Below are positions 10,441 to 21,514 of a DNA stretch of 64,000 bases, in pieces. The translations under genes were made by a program, and so were the position numbers. Position 1 is the stretch's first letter. Each line of letters starts with the position of its first letter. The notes under the pieces were generated by a model. That model saw only the letters and a program-made list of their open reading frames with translations. It was not told where the DNA came from and did not search any database. This DNA comes from Agapetus fuscipes. Its lineage: Eukaryota > Arthropoda > Insecta > Trichoptera > Glossosomatidae. The DNA lies in contig OX637337.1 of the NCBI GenBank assembly GCA_951799405.1, positions 16,738,347-16,802,346 on the forward strand, given 5' to 3'.

Positions 10441-12880
10441 TAGAGTAAGTACTGGCTTACACAACAGTTATTTTTCTTCTTTTCGTGTCTTGTCTTCTCC
10501 TGTCGACGTTGACTAGCATTGGTCCCTCGTCGCTTTAATTTTCTATGCGTGATGTCACATATCCGACGGATATTTTGAATATTTGCAGTCCATTAATTGA
10601 TGTACATACTCGTATCTGCGTGAAGCTTTCGCTATTTTTCTCAGTGTAGAATTGGGCGCTATACTAGGAAGGCGCTTAAGGGAGGATGTACCCAGAAGGG
10701 GCACCTAAGCTTTTATGTGTCGCTTAATCCGGGACACAAGCAGCAGCAGGCCTGCAGGGACGCGGCCTAACAAGTGATGGGCAGGAGGTGTGGGCGATAG
10801 AGACAAAGGCGTAAAAAGTTGGATAAGAATTGGGCGGGAATGACATCCAAAAAGGTGAAATTTCTGTAGTAAAGTTCGCACAACCCGAAAATATATTGAA
10901 GCTTCATGACTTTATAAACGAAAAATCCTTGATTTTGAGTATACTTGCTTGTTTGATCAAAAAAAGGCAGCAGGTTCTATGGTGGTTCAATTGAAAAAAA
11001 GAGGAAATCGTATATAAAAAGGTTAGAATTATTTGTCAGATTTTGTACAAAAATCAAGAGTTGCTTGCATCCAAAAACTGAACACTGACCAAGCATTACC
11101 AATGTTTTTTGAAAGAAGAATAAGTTCAAATTCAGTCCACTATAAGAATAATCATCATCATCATGAGTCCGACAGCCCACCCAGGGCGGGTGGGCCAGGA
11201 TTCTGCTCCACTCTCGCCTGGCTATCACCTCTGCTCTCCAGCTACGTATGGCTGCCTTGGCTGTATCTGGGACATGGTAAGTACATTTTTAATTAAATGA
11301 AATGTAATTAAGTGTTTTAGGATTTTATGTATTTACATTGTGAAGATAACTTTAAATTAATAAAAAAAATACAAAGTTTTTCCTTCACGAGTCGAGTTAC
11401 ACTATTTTCATCTTGTGAATACACCAATGTGTTTTTTAGGCATTATGTAGATATTGTCTTTTATTTATTTATTTATTTATTTATTCACAATCATACACCA
11501 ACAGGCACAACATAAAAATAGCACATTAGGCAAATTAACAAAAGAAGAAATCATGTTGCACCCCATTACCGGTGTAAGCGTAATACAATGTGATAAAAAA
11601 AGCACACAAAAATATCAAAAAAAATATCTTAAAAATGGTGTGTTATCGCGCCGAAAGTACTCGACATATTAACATCAACTCGTGAAGGAAAGCTTTGCTT
11701 TGGTTTTATTTATTTGAAAAAAAGTTGAATGGACAGAAAGCACAAGAATTCAGGAGTTTTCCAGCTACGCTCCTGTAAGCCGCGGTTTGAAGGGCTCGCG
11801 CCTAAGCCGAGCATGTATCAGGGCGGCATACCAGGATATGGGTCACCCCGTGCCAACTTAATGAGAGCTTAACTATTCGCCTGGAACTGCCTGCCAGGTA
11901 GCGCGACCGCCTCTATTTTTATGCCCTCCTGGTAGCGGCTCACACTAACCCCCTGGTATCAAGAACACATGCGTGTATAGGTGTAGGCCGGCCACCAGAA
12001 ACCTCGGAGGTCGCAAATAATTCCACTGCGGTTTTGTTTTTTTTTGCACAACAGGTTTCCGGACCCAAAAGATGGACGAACAGCTGGTCCTCTGCATCAC
12101 AGTAGGGAGTTCCGCCGTAAGCAGATCCTAGATCTACAACAAAGGAAGAAGAAGAATAGCTGTCCATGGTTACAGTGCATCTTCACAGACATCGACCCGC
12201 TGGGAGGAACTATATTGATAGATTTGGTTACATTATTAAATTAGACTTAAAAATGTTCATCCCCTTTTACTCAAACATCAATGTTTGAAAAATAGGGAAA
12301 TTGCAGTGGTAGGAAAAACGTATGAAAATATTTTGTTTGTGTGAGTACATTTCAAAGATTTGGTAAGGAAGTAGTAAAATTAAAGATTTCATGTACGAGT
12401 ACATATTTTTGAAAATAAAGTATAATTATTGATTGTTCAAAATTAATTATTAATTTGTATACTATACAAAATGAATCGATATTTTTGTATCTTCTATAGC
12501 CAAATGACTTACGAAATTGCAAATTGGGTTTATTGGTAATTTGTCCTAACGCACCAAAAATTCAAAGAAAAGTGTAATTATTTGCGTCCTGTCGCCTTTT
12601 TCACGTCGCTGGTCGCCGGCCTAGTACACTTGTACTCGTCAAAGCCTGGAGGCTCGGGGACTTAATCCAATCTGCGGTCCTGGTAAATGCGCTGCCTAAT
12701 TTTGCTGTTATTTCCGTGGCACTTTGATGTAATGACTGAATGTATGTAGGTGGGCATAATACACCTCTTACATTCACATAATACTCTGATACGTTATATC
12801 TCTTTTTTTCATGGGATGCCATTGGAAAAAGTGATATATTTTGCAAGTGGCTTATCTATCTAGCTATCCATAATCTAAGG
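10441..12880. other. Long unassigned stretch
   Basis: No recognisable gene. Local features: (ATC)n at about 11149-11164, a (TTTA)n run near 11460-11485, and a GC-richer patch at 11755-11950. A 35-base phrase ending CTCGTGAAGGAAAGC at 11670-11700 recurs in diverged form near 42060-42100. The ORFs here (up to 92 codons) show no domain and I treat them as chance. Confidence 0.45.
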
Positions 12881-13090
12881 TGCAAAAATATACCTACCAA
12901 CACAAAGATTAATATTCAAGATGGATGTCAGTTTGCGGCAATAGATAGTAATTGTTCTTAAAAAAATAAAAGCCCAAGTCCTAAACCTTGCAACTCATGC
13001 CATGCTTTCCTAAAACAGCGGTGATATTGGTAAAGTGAACCAAGTTGTACAGTACTTTTACAGTATACATGGTGAAACTCATACCTACCA
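12880..13090 (-). mobile_element. LINE 3'UTR copy
   Basis: The minus strand keeps the CTTGCAACTC, CCTAAAACAGCGGTGATATTGG and AAAGTGAACCAA blocks and the GTGCAAAAATATA end. It is diverged and has no ORF. Confidence 0.7.
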
Positions 13091-13379
13091 TAAAATACAA
13101 TAATCAGGTCTTTTAGAAACTCACATCATTGAATATTTTAATCCATTATCATTGTCAATCAATTCGAGATTTTTCCCTCATTATAAAGGCAGATTGATTC
13201 GGATCTTGTCCTTAAACTATAGTTCAGATTGTAGTGGAGGCATAAGTGACAGGTTGACGTCAAGAGGACTTAATAAAGCGTCGCGTCTTGCTTAAATGTG
13301 GATGGTTTATTTAATAAAGCACTAAGTACCAAAATATATTAAACGAAGGATGTATGTAAGTAGTTCAGTTCTATCCTAT

Positions 13380-13770
13380 GCCAAAGAAAATAACTTCAAT
13401 GCCACACTAGTTCCTTCCTGCAAAACGCCAGCAGATTCTAAACTCCTCACTCCGGGTGACAGTATGTTCCGCTCCAACAGTTCATCAGCCCAAAAAGCAC
13501 GGTCTCCAAAATTAGTGCGAGGCTGCATCAACATGACAGAACCATTCCTCACTGACCACAGTGTGTGCCACTGTGTTACCTAGTGCCTTTTTAAATCAAG
13601 CATTCATGTAATATATTTACAAAAGGTCTCCAAAATTAGTGCGTATTTGTTGGCAGGGCTACATCAACTTGACAGCACAACTCTCCGCTGACCGCAGTTT
13701 CCACCACTATGGTACTGAGTGCCCGTTTTGAATCAACCACTCGTATGTATGGCAACACAGGCACGAAATA
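13380..13770. repeat. Diverged direct repeat of ~150 bp
   Basis: GTCTCCAAAATTAGTGCG occurs at about 13500 and 13626. Each is followed by CATCAAC(A/T)TGACAG, then a CACTGTGTTACCTAGTGCC-type phrase. Related words recur near 19490-19515 and 60475-60520. I do not recognise the family. The 77-codon frame at 13350-13583 is probably non-coding. Confidence 0.5.
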
Positions 13771-14171
13771 AATCTTTCACATTATTAAAATGAAATTTGT
13801 GGAATGCCTTATGGGACGGGTTAAGAGAGTGGAAGCGCGCGCGTCCACATTTTTAACATATCGTCCGTCTGGTTTGGGACAAAAGGCTGCGACCCACCTC
13901 AAGTACGCAGCGGTACATCATGCGGACAAAACCCATACAGACAGCGGTCCCGGCCAAGAGATTTTTATCGTCTGCTACCACATTACACACGATATGACGT
14001 CATTCTCCTTGGATGCATTTCATTTTTATTTTATAAAGCTAATAGCAGTACCCTTGTTCTACTATTTTCACTAGTTTCATATTTTGGCATGTGGAATATT
14101 TTGTTGCCACAGGTTAGGGAGGCAGCCATACACAACAAATGGTTAATTTTTTCGAATATAATTCGATCCGC

Positions 14172-14350
14172 GTCAGGACAAATCGGTAAAAGATAAATTG
14201 TTCAGAGCCAGTTCATCTTTTGAAAAATCGGTCTCACGACTTTTTATAAACGACATTTTGGTCACATAGAATATAGGCCCACACACAGCTCCAAATGATG
14301 GATATGTCTGTGGACGGGTTGTCTGTGACCGATTTGTCGAGGAACCAATT
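14172..14350. mobile_element. Small foldback element, family F1
   Basis: The left arm reads GACAAATCGGT and, further in, AAAAATCGGTCTCACGAC. The right arm has the opposite sense, GATATGTCTGTGGACGG then GTCTGTGACCGATTTGTC. The arms are built from a degenerate ~15-nt word (GACCGATTTGTCTGT-like). A larger member lies at 59800-60195. Confidence 0.6.
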
Positions 14351-14359
14351 CGATCAACA

Positions 14360-15150
14360 TGAAAGTTCACATGATCTATTTTTAGATAATCTTGGATCCT
14401 TTGTAAATCATGCACTAATCATCATAAGATATTATGAAATATGTTGCTTTTATAGATGCAATTTAATTAAGGGGTGTTCTTATAAAACCTATAAAAACCA
14501 CCTTCATATCAAATTCTGAGGTGGTTGAGTCATTTTTTCACAAAAGTGTGTTGATTTGACGTAGAATTGCTGTCTATTTTGCTAAACTAGCACTCGTGTT
14601 ACAACAGCTTTCATTACTTGGCAGTAATAAATAACTATTACTTAAAAAAAATGGTATACCTACTTATTTTTTCCACTAACCTTAAATTTATTTTATTTGA
14701 GGAAAATTCCTAGTTTACCACATTTGGTTTGATACGAATTGTATAAGAAGAAAGAGTCAAAAGACAATTTTTCAAAAATTTTCTCGGACTTCGGTCCCTT
14801 GGCGCTTCAGATTCAATTTGCCACATCATATCCCGCCAACTTTGTGCGGCCGGGTTGCTATGTAAAGTGCCACAATATTACATTATCCGGGGGCTACACT
14901 CATGGTGAATTTAATATGTCCGGCAGGGAGAAATGACAAGGACTCTCTGTGAGATGGATTAGCATGAAAAAAATACAATTTTCATATTTTTGGACTAACA
15001 TATTTTTTGAAACGATATATTTTACATTTAATTTGAAAAATGACTAAATTCAGTGGTAAAATATCAATACAGGCATATAGTTGTTGCCGTACTTAATTAA
15101 TCACAAAGAAAAATTTCATTAACATCTTTATACTTAGCACGCTCCCACTT
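14360..15150. other. Unassigned AT-rich stretch
   Basis: No gene or known repeat. A patch at 14780-14940 is GC-richer but has no recognised coding content. Confidence 0.4.
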
Positions 15151-15156
15151 GAGGCT

Positions 15157-15728
15157 ATGAAAGCGCTTGTCAATGCCTTTGTTGTGTCCAAGGAGGACTA
15201 CTGCAATGCCATCTATGCTGCACAACCACTATATCAGCTGAAGAGACTGCAGTCAATACTGAATGCCGGTGCACGCCTGATATTCGGGCAAAACCGGTAC
15301 TGCCACATCACGCCACTTCTACAAGGACTCCACTGGCTGAAAATTCCCCAGAGAATAAATTTTAAGTTGAACCTCATTGTGTTCAACGCTCTACAAGGAA
15401 TGGCTCCTGAGTACTTACAAGAACTAGTGCGACTCACGGTTATACAGGAGAGAGGACTAACGTTGCGTTCGGCAGAGAGGGGATCCAAAACGTTGGTAAA
15501 CGAGCCAACCAGGAAATTAACCACAGTGTTTGGCAATCGTGCGTTTGCTGTTGCGGGTCCCTTTTCGTGGAACCAGCTGCCACCGGAAGTTCGAGTTTCA
15601 AAATCCAGGGAAAACCTTAAAAAAACCCTCAAGACACACTATTCGCCGCGATAACACAAAAAGCGCCCTTGGAGTGACAATCTTCACGAAACGGCGCTAT
15701 ACCAAGTCATCATCATCATCATCATCAC
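15157..15728 (+). pseudogene. L2/CR1-like LINE, 5'-truncated reverse-transcriptase tail
   Basis: A 165-codon open frame encodes the C-terminal end of a non-LTR reverse transcriptase. DYCNAIY near residue 12, then LKRLQSILNAGARLI and HITPLLQGLHWLKI follow in the usual order. NRAFAVAGPFSWNQLPPEVR lies before the end, with a basic KTHYSPR terminus. After the stop come a short 3'UTR with AGCGCCC/GGCGCT arms and a (TCA)n tail at 15706-15727, as expected for a reverse-transcribed 3' end. The endonuclease and catalytic RT parts are missing, so the copy is dead. The M used is internal to the original ORF. The frame itself is intact, so the insertion is relatively recent. Confidence 0.85.
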
Positions 15729-15732
15729 GCTG

Positions 15733-15840
15733 TGGTCAAGTGGATAAGACGTTGGCACTAGAATTAGTTTTTGAAAAAAGAGTAAGTTGCCCCGTCGTGC
15801 CCTATTGACTATAACTTTGACCCTGGTTATTATAAAAGAA
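15733..15840 (+). mobile_element. SINE C (tRNA-related)
   Basis: Starts CTGTGGTCAAGTGGATAAGACG, an A-box-like region, and ends ACTATAACTTTGACCCTGG. The same order is seen at 28256-28395 (+), 26310-26545 (-) and 50715-50850 (-). The B box is eroded in this copy. It directly follows the LINE (TCA)n tail. Confidence 0.65.
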
Positions 15841-15909
15841 TAATTCATTAAAAATACATTGATGACCTATTCCTTGGTGATGTTTATACCTCTTTCTGGC
15901 CATGCAAAA

Positions 15910-16622
15910 TATATTAGCAAATTCCACTTCACACAATAATTTAAAAATACCTATTCGATTTTAATTACTGATCTGAAACGAATTTTAACTAAATGGAGCC
16001 TTGAAACTTCAAGAAAAGTTATAAAGTACAAGAAAATTATATAAAAGCACAGTTTTAAAAAAAAAAAAAAGTAATACTTATTTTAATTTAATAATTAATT
16101 TGATTAGGAAAAGTTTCATCGTGTTGCTTACCCACGCTTGAAATGCTGCGCACATCCCTGGCATTCTTACATACAAGTCGTATAGAAACAAAGACGGCAA
16201 TCTGAGATTTTTCCAAAAATAAGGTCTTTTGAGTATTTTTGTCAATTGAAGTTCGTAGTTTAGAATGATTGATCCGTCGAGTGGTAACCCTTCGGACTCC
16301 TAATTGGAAGGTCGTTGGTTCAACTCCCGAAGAAGTACAAAAAAACATTTATATCTTTAAAAATTCTCTTGGCTGGGGGGAAACATTCATTGCCTTCACC
16401 AGAGACCGGTCACAAAAAGCCCATGCAGCCTTTAAGAAATTGAGACTAGCTAGAGAATTGGAGCTTGGTAAAAAAAACTGTACTTTTATATAACTTTCTT
16501 GTGTTTTATAACTTTTCTTGATGTTTCAAGGCTCCCTTTAGTTAAAAATCGTTTCAGATCAGTAATTGGAATGTACTATTTATTTTTAAATTATTGTGTG
16601 AAGACGAATTCACCAAATTATT
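15910..16622. mobile_element. Long inverted repeat element (~155-bp arms) with SINE B inside
   Basis: The left arm (15910-16066) and right arm (16469-16622) are reverse complements over most of their length. Exact shared blocks include TTCACACAATAATTT, TTACTGATCTGAAACGA and AAGAAAAGTTATAAA. The 400-bp centre has a SINE B head at 16269-16440 and no transposase. The arms could form a very stable hairpin if transcribed. Either a long-TIR non-autonomous transposon or an inverted duplication would explain it. Confidence 0.85.
16265..16440 (+). mobile_element. SINE B, head and body
   Basis: TGATCCGTCGAGTGGTAACC is the A-box region. GGTTCAACTCCC is a near-perfect B box. The body has GAGACCGGTCACAAAAAGCC, as in other SINE B copies. 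It lies between the arms of the long inverted repeat. Confidence 0.75.
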
Positions 16623-16689
16623 TTTGACGACAAAGCTCTTAAATAGCTCATTTGTAACATTTCCCTCATTTCCGTTAAGGTTGGGTAAT

Positions 16690-16822
16690 CCTTGGCGTTA
16701 GTTTTTTTTAGGTTTGACATCGACACCGTAACGGGAAATCATTTCTGACACCCTCGGTGGATATCGAACTCTAGCCCTCTGGCAAGGAATACAAGCATTC
16801 TTACTACTAAGCCATCACCCAA
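16690..16822 (-). mobile_element. SINE A head fragment
   Basis: The minus strand reads a tRNA-like head (CTTAGTAGTAAGAATGCTTG), a B-box-like GAGTTCGATATCC and then GTGTCAGAAATGATTTCCCG. The 3' half is missing. Confidence 0.72.
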
Positions 16823-16829
16823 TGATTTC

Positions 16830-17370
16830 TTTGGAACAAAAAGAAAAAATACCTTCAGGAAAACATACATTAGAATTTTTCTGTGTTTTATTTAGGTATT
16901 ATATTTTAAGTAATAATCCAAGAATCCTTTTGATTCTGTATTTTTTTTTTACTTAAATGCAAGGCACGTGCATATTCCTCTAAATTTTCTTCTCTTTCAG
17001 CTCACCTAAAAATTCAGCAAAGAAGTGAAACAAAAAAATGTAAAAAACGCGCTTTTCCGAAGAAAGAAAAAAAAATGGCATAAAAAAAGCAATTACGCCC
17101 CACCGACATTTCGAATCCCCGAGTTGGAGTGTAATTTGAATTTGAATTTGGAACGTTGTGATTCCGCTTGCCGCCGCTAGGGGCGCTGCTCAAGAAGCGC
17201 TTTTTTCGCGCCCAAGCGTGTAATTGGACGGATGGTGGCGTCTCTTTTTGTCTCTCTCGCACTCATGCTTTTCTGTATATCTGCGTTTCAGTCGCACTCC
17301 TCAATCTTGTTTGAAGAAAGCCTGGTTATTGGCTCGAGACCGACATTTTTAACCCGTCCAGAGGTGCACT
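16830..17370. other. Unassigned stretch with a GC-rich core
   Basis: 17090-17235 is GC-richer than its surroundings (CCGCCGCTAGGGGCGCTGC) and looks low-copy. No reading frame with recognisable content crosses it. The ORFs at 17014-17262 (-) and 17232-17540 (+) are not convincing. Confidence 0.4.
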
Positions 17371-17371
17371 G

Positions 17372-17818
17372 TAATCTAAGTTGCAATGGTGTATTCATAT
17401 TTAAGATTCATTTTGAATGCATGTCATCAAGGAGACATGTGCAAGTTCTCAAACACATGCTAGATGTGTTCTTCAGGATAACAACACAATTTTCGAATGA
17501 ACATAAATTCTACAACTCCTGTTGCCTTTTCCTGAAATAGATGTAACATTGGTAAAAGTGGATTCTTTTTAACAGCCCCGGGTACTTTTGCCTCAAACCA
17601 ATCTATTAGTCAAGGAACAAGATTCATATTAAATGCGCACCCACAAACGGATACCTACGCGCTAACGCATTCTGCGTGTGCACTTATAAATGAAAATTCA
17701 AATCTCAAATGGAGATAAAACCTGAAACTTTTTCAATCCTTCTGTGAAACAGGCGTGACATCGGCAAAAGCAGGCCAATTTTTTAAAACCAAAAGACCAA
17801 CCTACAAGTCAGAGAACC
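17372..17818 (-). mobile_element. Two LINE 3'UTR copies in tandem
   Basis: 17372-17612 and 17613-17818 are both minus-strand 3'UTR copies. Each runs from the TTCATATTAAATGC-type end to the AAGTCAAGGAAC-type beginning. They abut head to tail. A third partial repeat of the AACCTGTAAGTCAAAG phrase follows. Confidence 0.75.
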
Positions 17819-18164
17819 CAACCTGTAAGTCAAAGATCCCAAATCTGTATTTAAGGCAAGAAACACCGAACTTAAAAGTCACTGTGGACAAGAATACTCA
17901 GAGTTTTTTTAAAGTTTTCACACAATCCATTAAAATATTATTTTTAAATTATTTGCCTTTATCTTATTGACATCTTGGAAAATAGTATTGTTACATTTAG
18001 CTTGCCAATTTGTCCCTGCTTGCTCGGTGCAGGGTTAGGAAGTCCCCGGTCGCGACTTGTGTGTAAGTCAAGAATTCCGCCGGTTCATTTTCACACTTCT
18101 TCTGTGACAATTCCTCTCGGTTGTCGCTTCAGGGAGAGGGGGTGAGGCTATACAGGATAGGGGG

Positions 18165-18185
18165 AGGACTATAAAAGAAGGTGAG
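18165..18185 (+). promoter_or_regulatory. Possible TATA box (weak)
   Basis: ACTATAAAAGAAGG follows a G-rich patch at 18125-18165. It matches a consensus TATA element, but no initiator or gene follows that I can recognise. It may be chance. Confidence 0.15.
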
Positions 18186-18344
18186 GCTTTAACCCCCCCT
18201 TAAGCAGGACTGCCAAACTGGGCAGATCTTCAGAAATACCCACAGTAAATATTAAAGGATGATGAACTTCATACCTTTTACACGATTGAATTACATGACT
18301 GATCGTTTTCTAAATTCTAAGTGGCAAGATGAAGAAAGATAAAT

Positions 18345-18840
18345 CAACTTTTAAAATTCATATATAATATCAGACACGTGTATGTTCGTGCTTACACATG
18401 TTTTATGTTTACTTACATTACAATAACGCAAATCTCAAAGTAAGATAAGCTTTGCAAGTCTTGCCGGCTTTCCCTGAAATAGGGTAACATCGGCAAGAGT
18501 GAGCAATCTTTGAAAGAAGTATGTTGTATAATAAAATGTGAAAACTTATTTTGAAAAGCCTTAGCCGTCAACATTGCAGTTCAGCCGCTATTTTTCAAAA
18601 CTCGCGTAATTTTTTCAACTCGTCCAGATTAACGATCTTTTTCATACAAACTTCTTGTATTATGACTCTGGATATACAATGTATACGCTTTTTGAGAAAT
18701 TTAATCCATCTATACTCTCCTCGTTATTCCTCTACCACGAAAGTTATCCATACTGGCAACATACACTTTCATCATTCATTCTCTCCATATGTCTTAACCA
18801 CTTAATGAACTTATTTTAATCTTTATTTTCACACTTTTTC
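18345..18840 (-). pseudogene. RTE-like LINE with longer ORF end
   Basis: The minus strand contains about 290 bp of decayed ORF end (18550-18840), matching the order of the 47657-48035 frame: a small RWxRHME-like region, a basic stretch, and a final NVDG-like end. The 3'UTR (18345-18550) follows. The frame has stops and shifts. Confidence 0.72.
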
Positions 18841-19150
18841 TTGTTCTAAATTCTTCTCTTACAAAATTAATCAATACGCTTAAAAAAATTATGAAATAAT
18901 AATAACATTTAAGAAAAATCCAGATCTGGGATTGAATATTTATACACTGGGGTGCTCACAATATCAACACATAACGGGGGCTTAAAATTTCCAGGATCGC
19001 TTCAAGCAAACCCCTGCGCCAAGTTGTCGCTTCTGAAGTCTGAAAGGTAGTAGCTGTAAGAGAGCTTATCTCTGCCATAGATAAGAACGCCCTGACTGAA
19101 TGCCCCGCAAATCTAGGGGTTCTGGATCACGCGGGGGTCGGCAGTTAGCG

Positions 19151-19207
19151 CCGAAACCCCTCGACCCCCGAAACCCCTCGACCCCCGAAACCCCTCGACC
19201 CCCGAAA
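19151..19207. repeat. 17-bp tandem repeat, 3.3 copies
   Basis: The unit CCGAAACCCCTCGACCC starts at 19151, 19168 and 19185, with a partial copy after. Copies are identical. It creates a repeated GSRGF reading on the minus strand with no other sign of coding. Confidence 0.95.
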
Positions 19208-19304
19208 AAGGAATAAAACTTAAAAGATGTCTTAACGCAGGTACTATGTAACTTCCTAGTTAAATCTGATTTATTTTGAGTCAGTCTAAAATCCATCTTT
19301 ATTG

Positions 19305-19425
19305 TAAGTTGCAAAGATATATAAGATTCATATTTACTTCATGCCCACAAACAGACACGTGTAAGGTCGTACTTACATATGCTGCATGAGTATACTTACA
19401 AAACAAAAACCCAAATCTCAAAGAT
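19305..19425 (-). mobile_element. LINE 3' end fragment
   Basis: Keeps AAGTTGCAAAGATATATAAG and the CACATATGCTGCATGAGT palindrome block. It is truncated after CCCAAATCTCAAAG. Confidence 0.7.
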
Positions 19426-19587
19426 TCAGATCTTGAATTCTTCACTCAGGGTGGTAGTCTCCTCCATTCAATCAGTTCCGTTATCCAGAAAACATGGTCC
19501 TCAAAATAAGTGCGTATTTGATTTTTGAGCGGGAAAACATGTCTGCCAGATAATATGACAAAGCCAAATCATTGAGGGATCAATCAA

Positions 19588-19780
19588 TCAAACATGGTAG
19601 ACCACCCTCTCACAAAAACGAAGCCAATGCAGCTCTTTTACCACCAGAGTTATGTGAAGGAATTTGGAAATCCGGAAGATCAGTCTAGCGGCCGCATTCA
19701 GAACGGACTGAAATCTGTTCAGTTTTTTTTCTGACTGGCCAATAAAATGCGTTATACAATGTTCAATCCCGGACACTAGA
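19588..19780 (-). pseudogene. L2/CR1-like reverse-transcriptase fragment
   Basis: The minus strand encodes KKLNRFQSVLNAAARLIFR, then HITLVVKELHWL. This is the same conserved block as LKRLQSILNAGARLI...HITPLLQGLHWL at 15157-15654. Only this ~60-residue piece remains, and the flanks are unrelated. Confidence 0.78.
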
Positions 19781-19803
19781 GAGCTGCTTTCCAGGGTTTA
19801 TCG

Positions 19804-19950
19804 CCACGGTGTATTGGAGCTGAAGTTTCTGGACGTTTCGCTCATGTCTGCGATGGGTTTCTCCAAAAGCTCCAGCTCCAATAGACCACGGCAACAGATC
19901 CAAGAAAGCAACTACCCATTATCAACAGTCAGCCGTGTAAACCTAAAATT
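19804..19950. repeat. AGCTCC repeat with hairpin
   Basis: The arm at 19804-19833 is mirrored at 19862-19891 (GGAGCTGAAG against AGCTCCAGCTCC). The centre has the GGACGTTTCG word. Related copies lie at 22425-22510, 29375-29460 and 36930-37018. All carry an AGCTCC(A/T)GC-type word followed by a GCAACTCTCC or similar end. I do not recognise the family. Confidence 0.65.
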
Positions 19951-20429
19951 TCCAAACAATCCGGGACATAGCACGTTATGGAGTGAGCCTTTGTGACCAG
20001 TCTTATTTCAATTTAATTTCATGATAAAAGCTGCATTTTGCTTATTAATAACAATCCTTGTTGTCGGCTGCGCATCCGCACGTAGCACGATAATTTGTAC
20101 AAATATGTTACGCAGAGATCTGAGATAGCGGCACATGTAACGCCGTGAAACGTCAACTGCTGGGAGACCCATATCCAGGAGGGAGTCGGGGGGTATGGAG
20201 AAGAGATGGTTGTGTGAACGGGATGAATGCAGACCTGTAACATTGCTTTCTGACATTTGATACAATAATTAACAATGTTATTGTTGGGAGATTATGGTCT
20301 CTTTTGTGGGCAAAACACTCGGCACAAATTTCATAGACAAGGAAATTGTCGAGTCACATGGCTGGGCTGCTAGAGAGAAGGCGCACAAATTTGGATATTT
20401 GTATATTTTTAGTTCATGTTGTATTTATA

Positions 20430-21359
20430 GGGTTTTCCAATAAGAGGTGTTATTTTGAATAGCCCGCTATTTCGGTAGCTGTCACTTTTGAAGCTGTTAT
20501 TTTTTGACATTTGACAAGTAGAAACTACGCCATTACTAAAAATGAAACGATACACGCTGCAACAACGCATTGTCGTCTTTGCTGATTGGGTCCTTGAAAT
20601 GCATGACAATGATCCGGAATTCCATCAAAAAATCATCATGACTGATGAGGCCCATTTCCACCTCGGTGGCTACGTCAACAAGCAAAATTGTCGCATCTGG
20701 GGCTCGGAAAACCCAAGAGTTATTATTGAGAAGCCTCTCCATCCTCAACGTGTGACTGTTTGGTGCGGTTTATGGTCCGGCGGGGTCATTGGACCTTACT
20801 TTTTCGAAAATGAGGTTGGATCAACAGTTACGGTGAATGGATTGCGCTATCGAGAGATGATTAATGATTTTTTATTGCCGGAGTTGGATGGTATTGATCT
20901 GGACAACGTTTACTTTCAACAAGACAGCGCTACGTGCCACACAAGCAACGAAACCATTGATCTTTTAGGGGAAAAGTTTCCGGACCGTGTTATCTCTCGA
21001 AGAGGTAATCACAATTGGCCACCGAGATCAGATCTTGTGATTTAACACCTTGCGACTTCTTCCTTTGGGGCCACGTGAAAGATAAGGTCTACGCCAAAAG
21101 CCCAGCGTCGATTCAAGACCTCAAAGATGGAATTCGTGAGGCTATCGAGGACATATGGCAGCTACTTTGCGATTTGGTTATGGAAAATTTCCTGAAAAGG
21201 ATATGGTCCTGTAAGTGTGGTCGTGGTGTTTGGCTGATGTTGGTTTTCATTATTAACGGCATACCTTCCTCTTTATTATGAAATAAACATGCGATCATTT
21301 ATCTCAAAAAATGGCATTTTTCTTTGAATATCAAAATAACACCTCTTATTGGAAAACCC
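20430..21359 (+). mobile_element. Tc1/mariner-superfamily transposon, internally deleted
   Basis: GGGTTTTCCAATAAGAGGTG at 20430 is repeated in inverted form ending at 21359. The exact match extends to about 28 bp (through GTTATTTTGA). TA dinucleotides flank both ends, with a one-base asymmetry on the right. The transposase inside lacks its DNA-binding part and has a frameshift, so the copy is not autonomous. Confidence 0.93.
20542..21282 (+). pseudogene. Tc1/mariner (DD41D-like) transposase, broken
   Basis: Transposases of this group cut and paste DNA using three acidic residues. The first, in IIMTDEAHFH, is at about residue 35 and the second, in FQQDSATCHT, at about residue 133. The third, in SCDLTPCDFFLWG, is in a different frame. 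By my count 41 residues separate the second and third acidic residues, which fits the DD41D (rosa-type) group; the assignment is inference. The start MKRYTLQQRIVVF is followed directly by a mid-protein segment, so the helix-turn-helix region is deleted. A 5-bp tandem duplication (AGATC twice, 21025-21034) shifts the frame. The first frame stops at 21045 and the rest is read at 21015-21281. Confidence 0.9.
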
Positions 21360-21377
21360 ATATATATGCAACATTAT

Positions 21378-21440
21378 GTAAGCTCGAACTGTCATGTGCC
21401 TGCTTGTGGGCGTGCATTACACATGAGCCTTAAATGCCAG
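21378..21440 (+). mobile_element. LINE 3' end fragment
   Basis: Contains TGCCTGCTTGTGGGCGTGCA and AAATGCC, the last part of the main LINE 3'UTR. It lies just outside the right end of the Tc1/mariner copy. Confidence 0.65.
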
Positions 21441-21514
21441 TTATTTTTTTAAAACATTGATTATAGATGGGGAATCGGAAGAAATTACGATTAAAGCACC
21501 TAAATCTGCTTGTA

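Noticed and set aside
15234..15632. 132-codon minus-strand ORF
   Set aside because: It is the antisense shadow of the L2/CR1-like reverse-transcriptase frame.
17160..17185. CTCF-type insulator site
   Set aside because: GCCGCTAGGGGCGCTGC resembles the insect core but is one G short. A similar word in the M2 MITE centre (CACTAGGGGCGCTG) suggests repeat origin.
19066..19314. 82-codon frame with repeated GSRGF
   Set aside because: The repetition comes from the 17-bp tandem repeat; there is no start or domain support.
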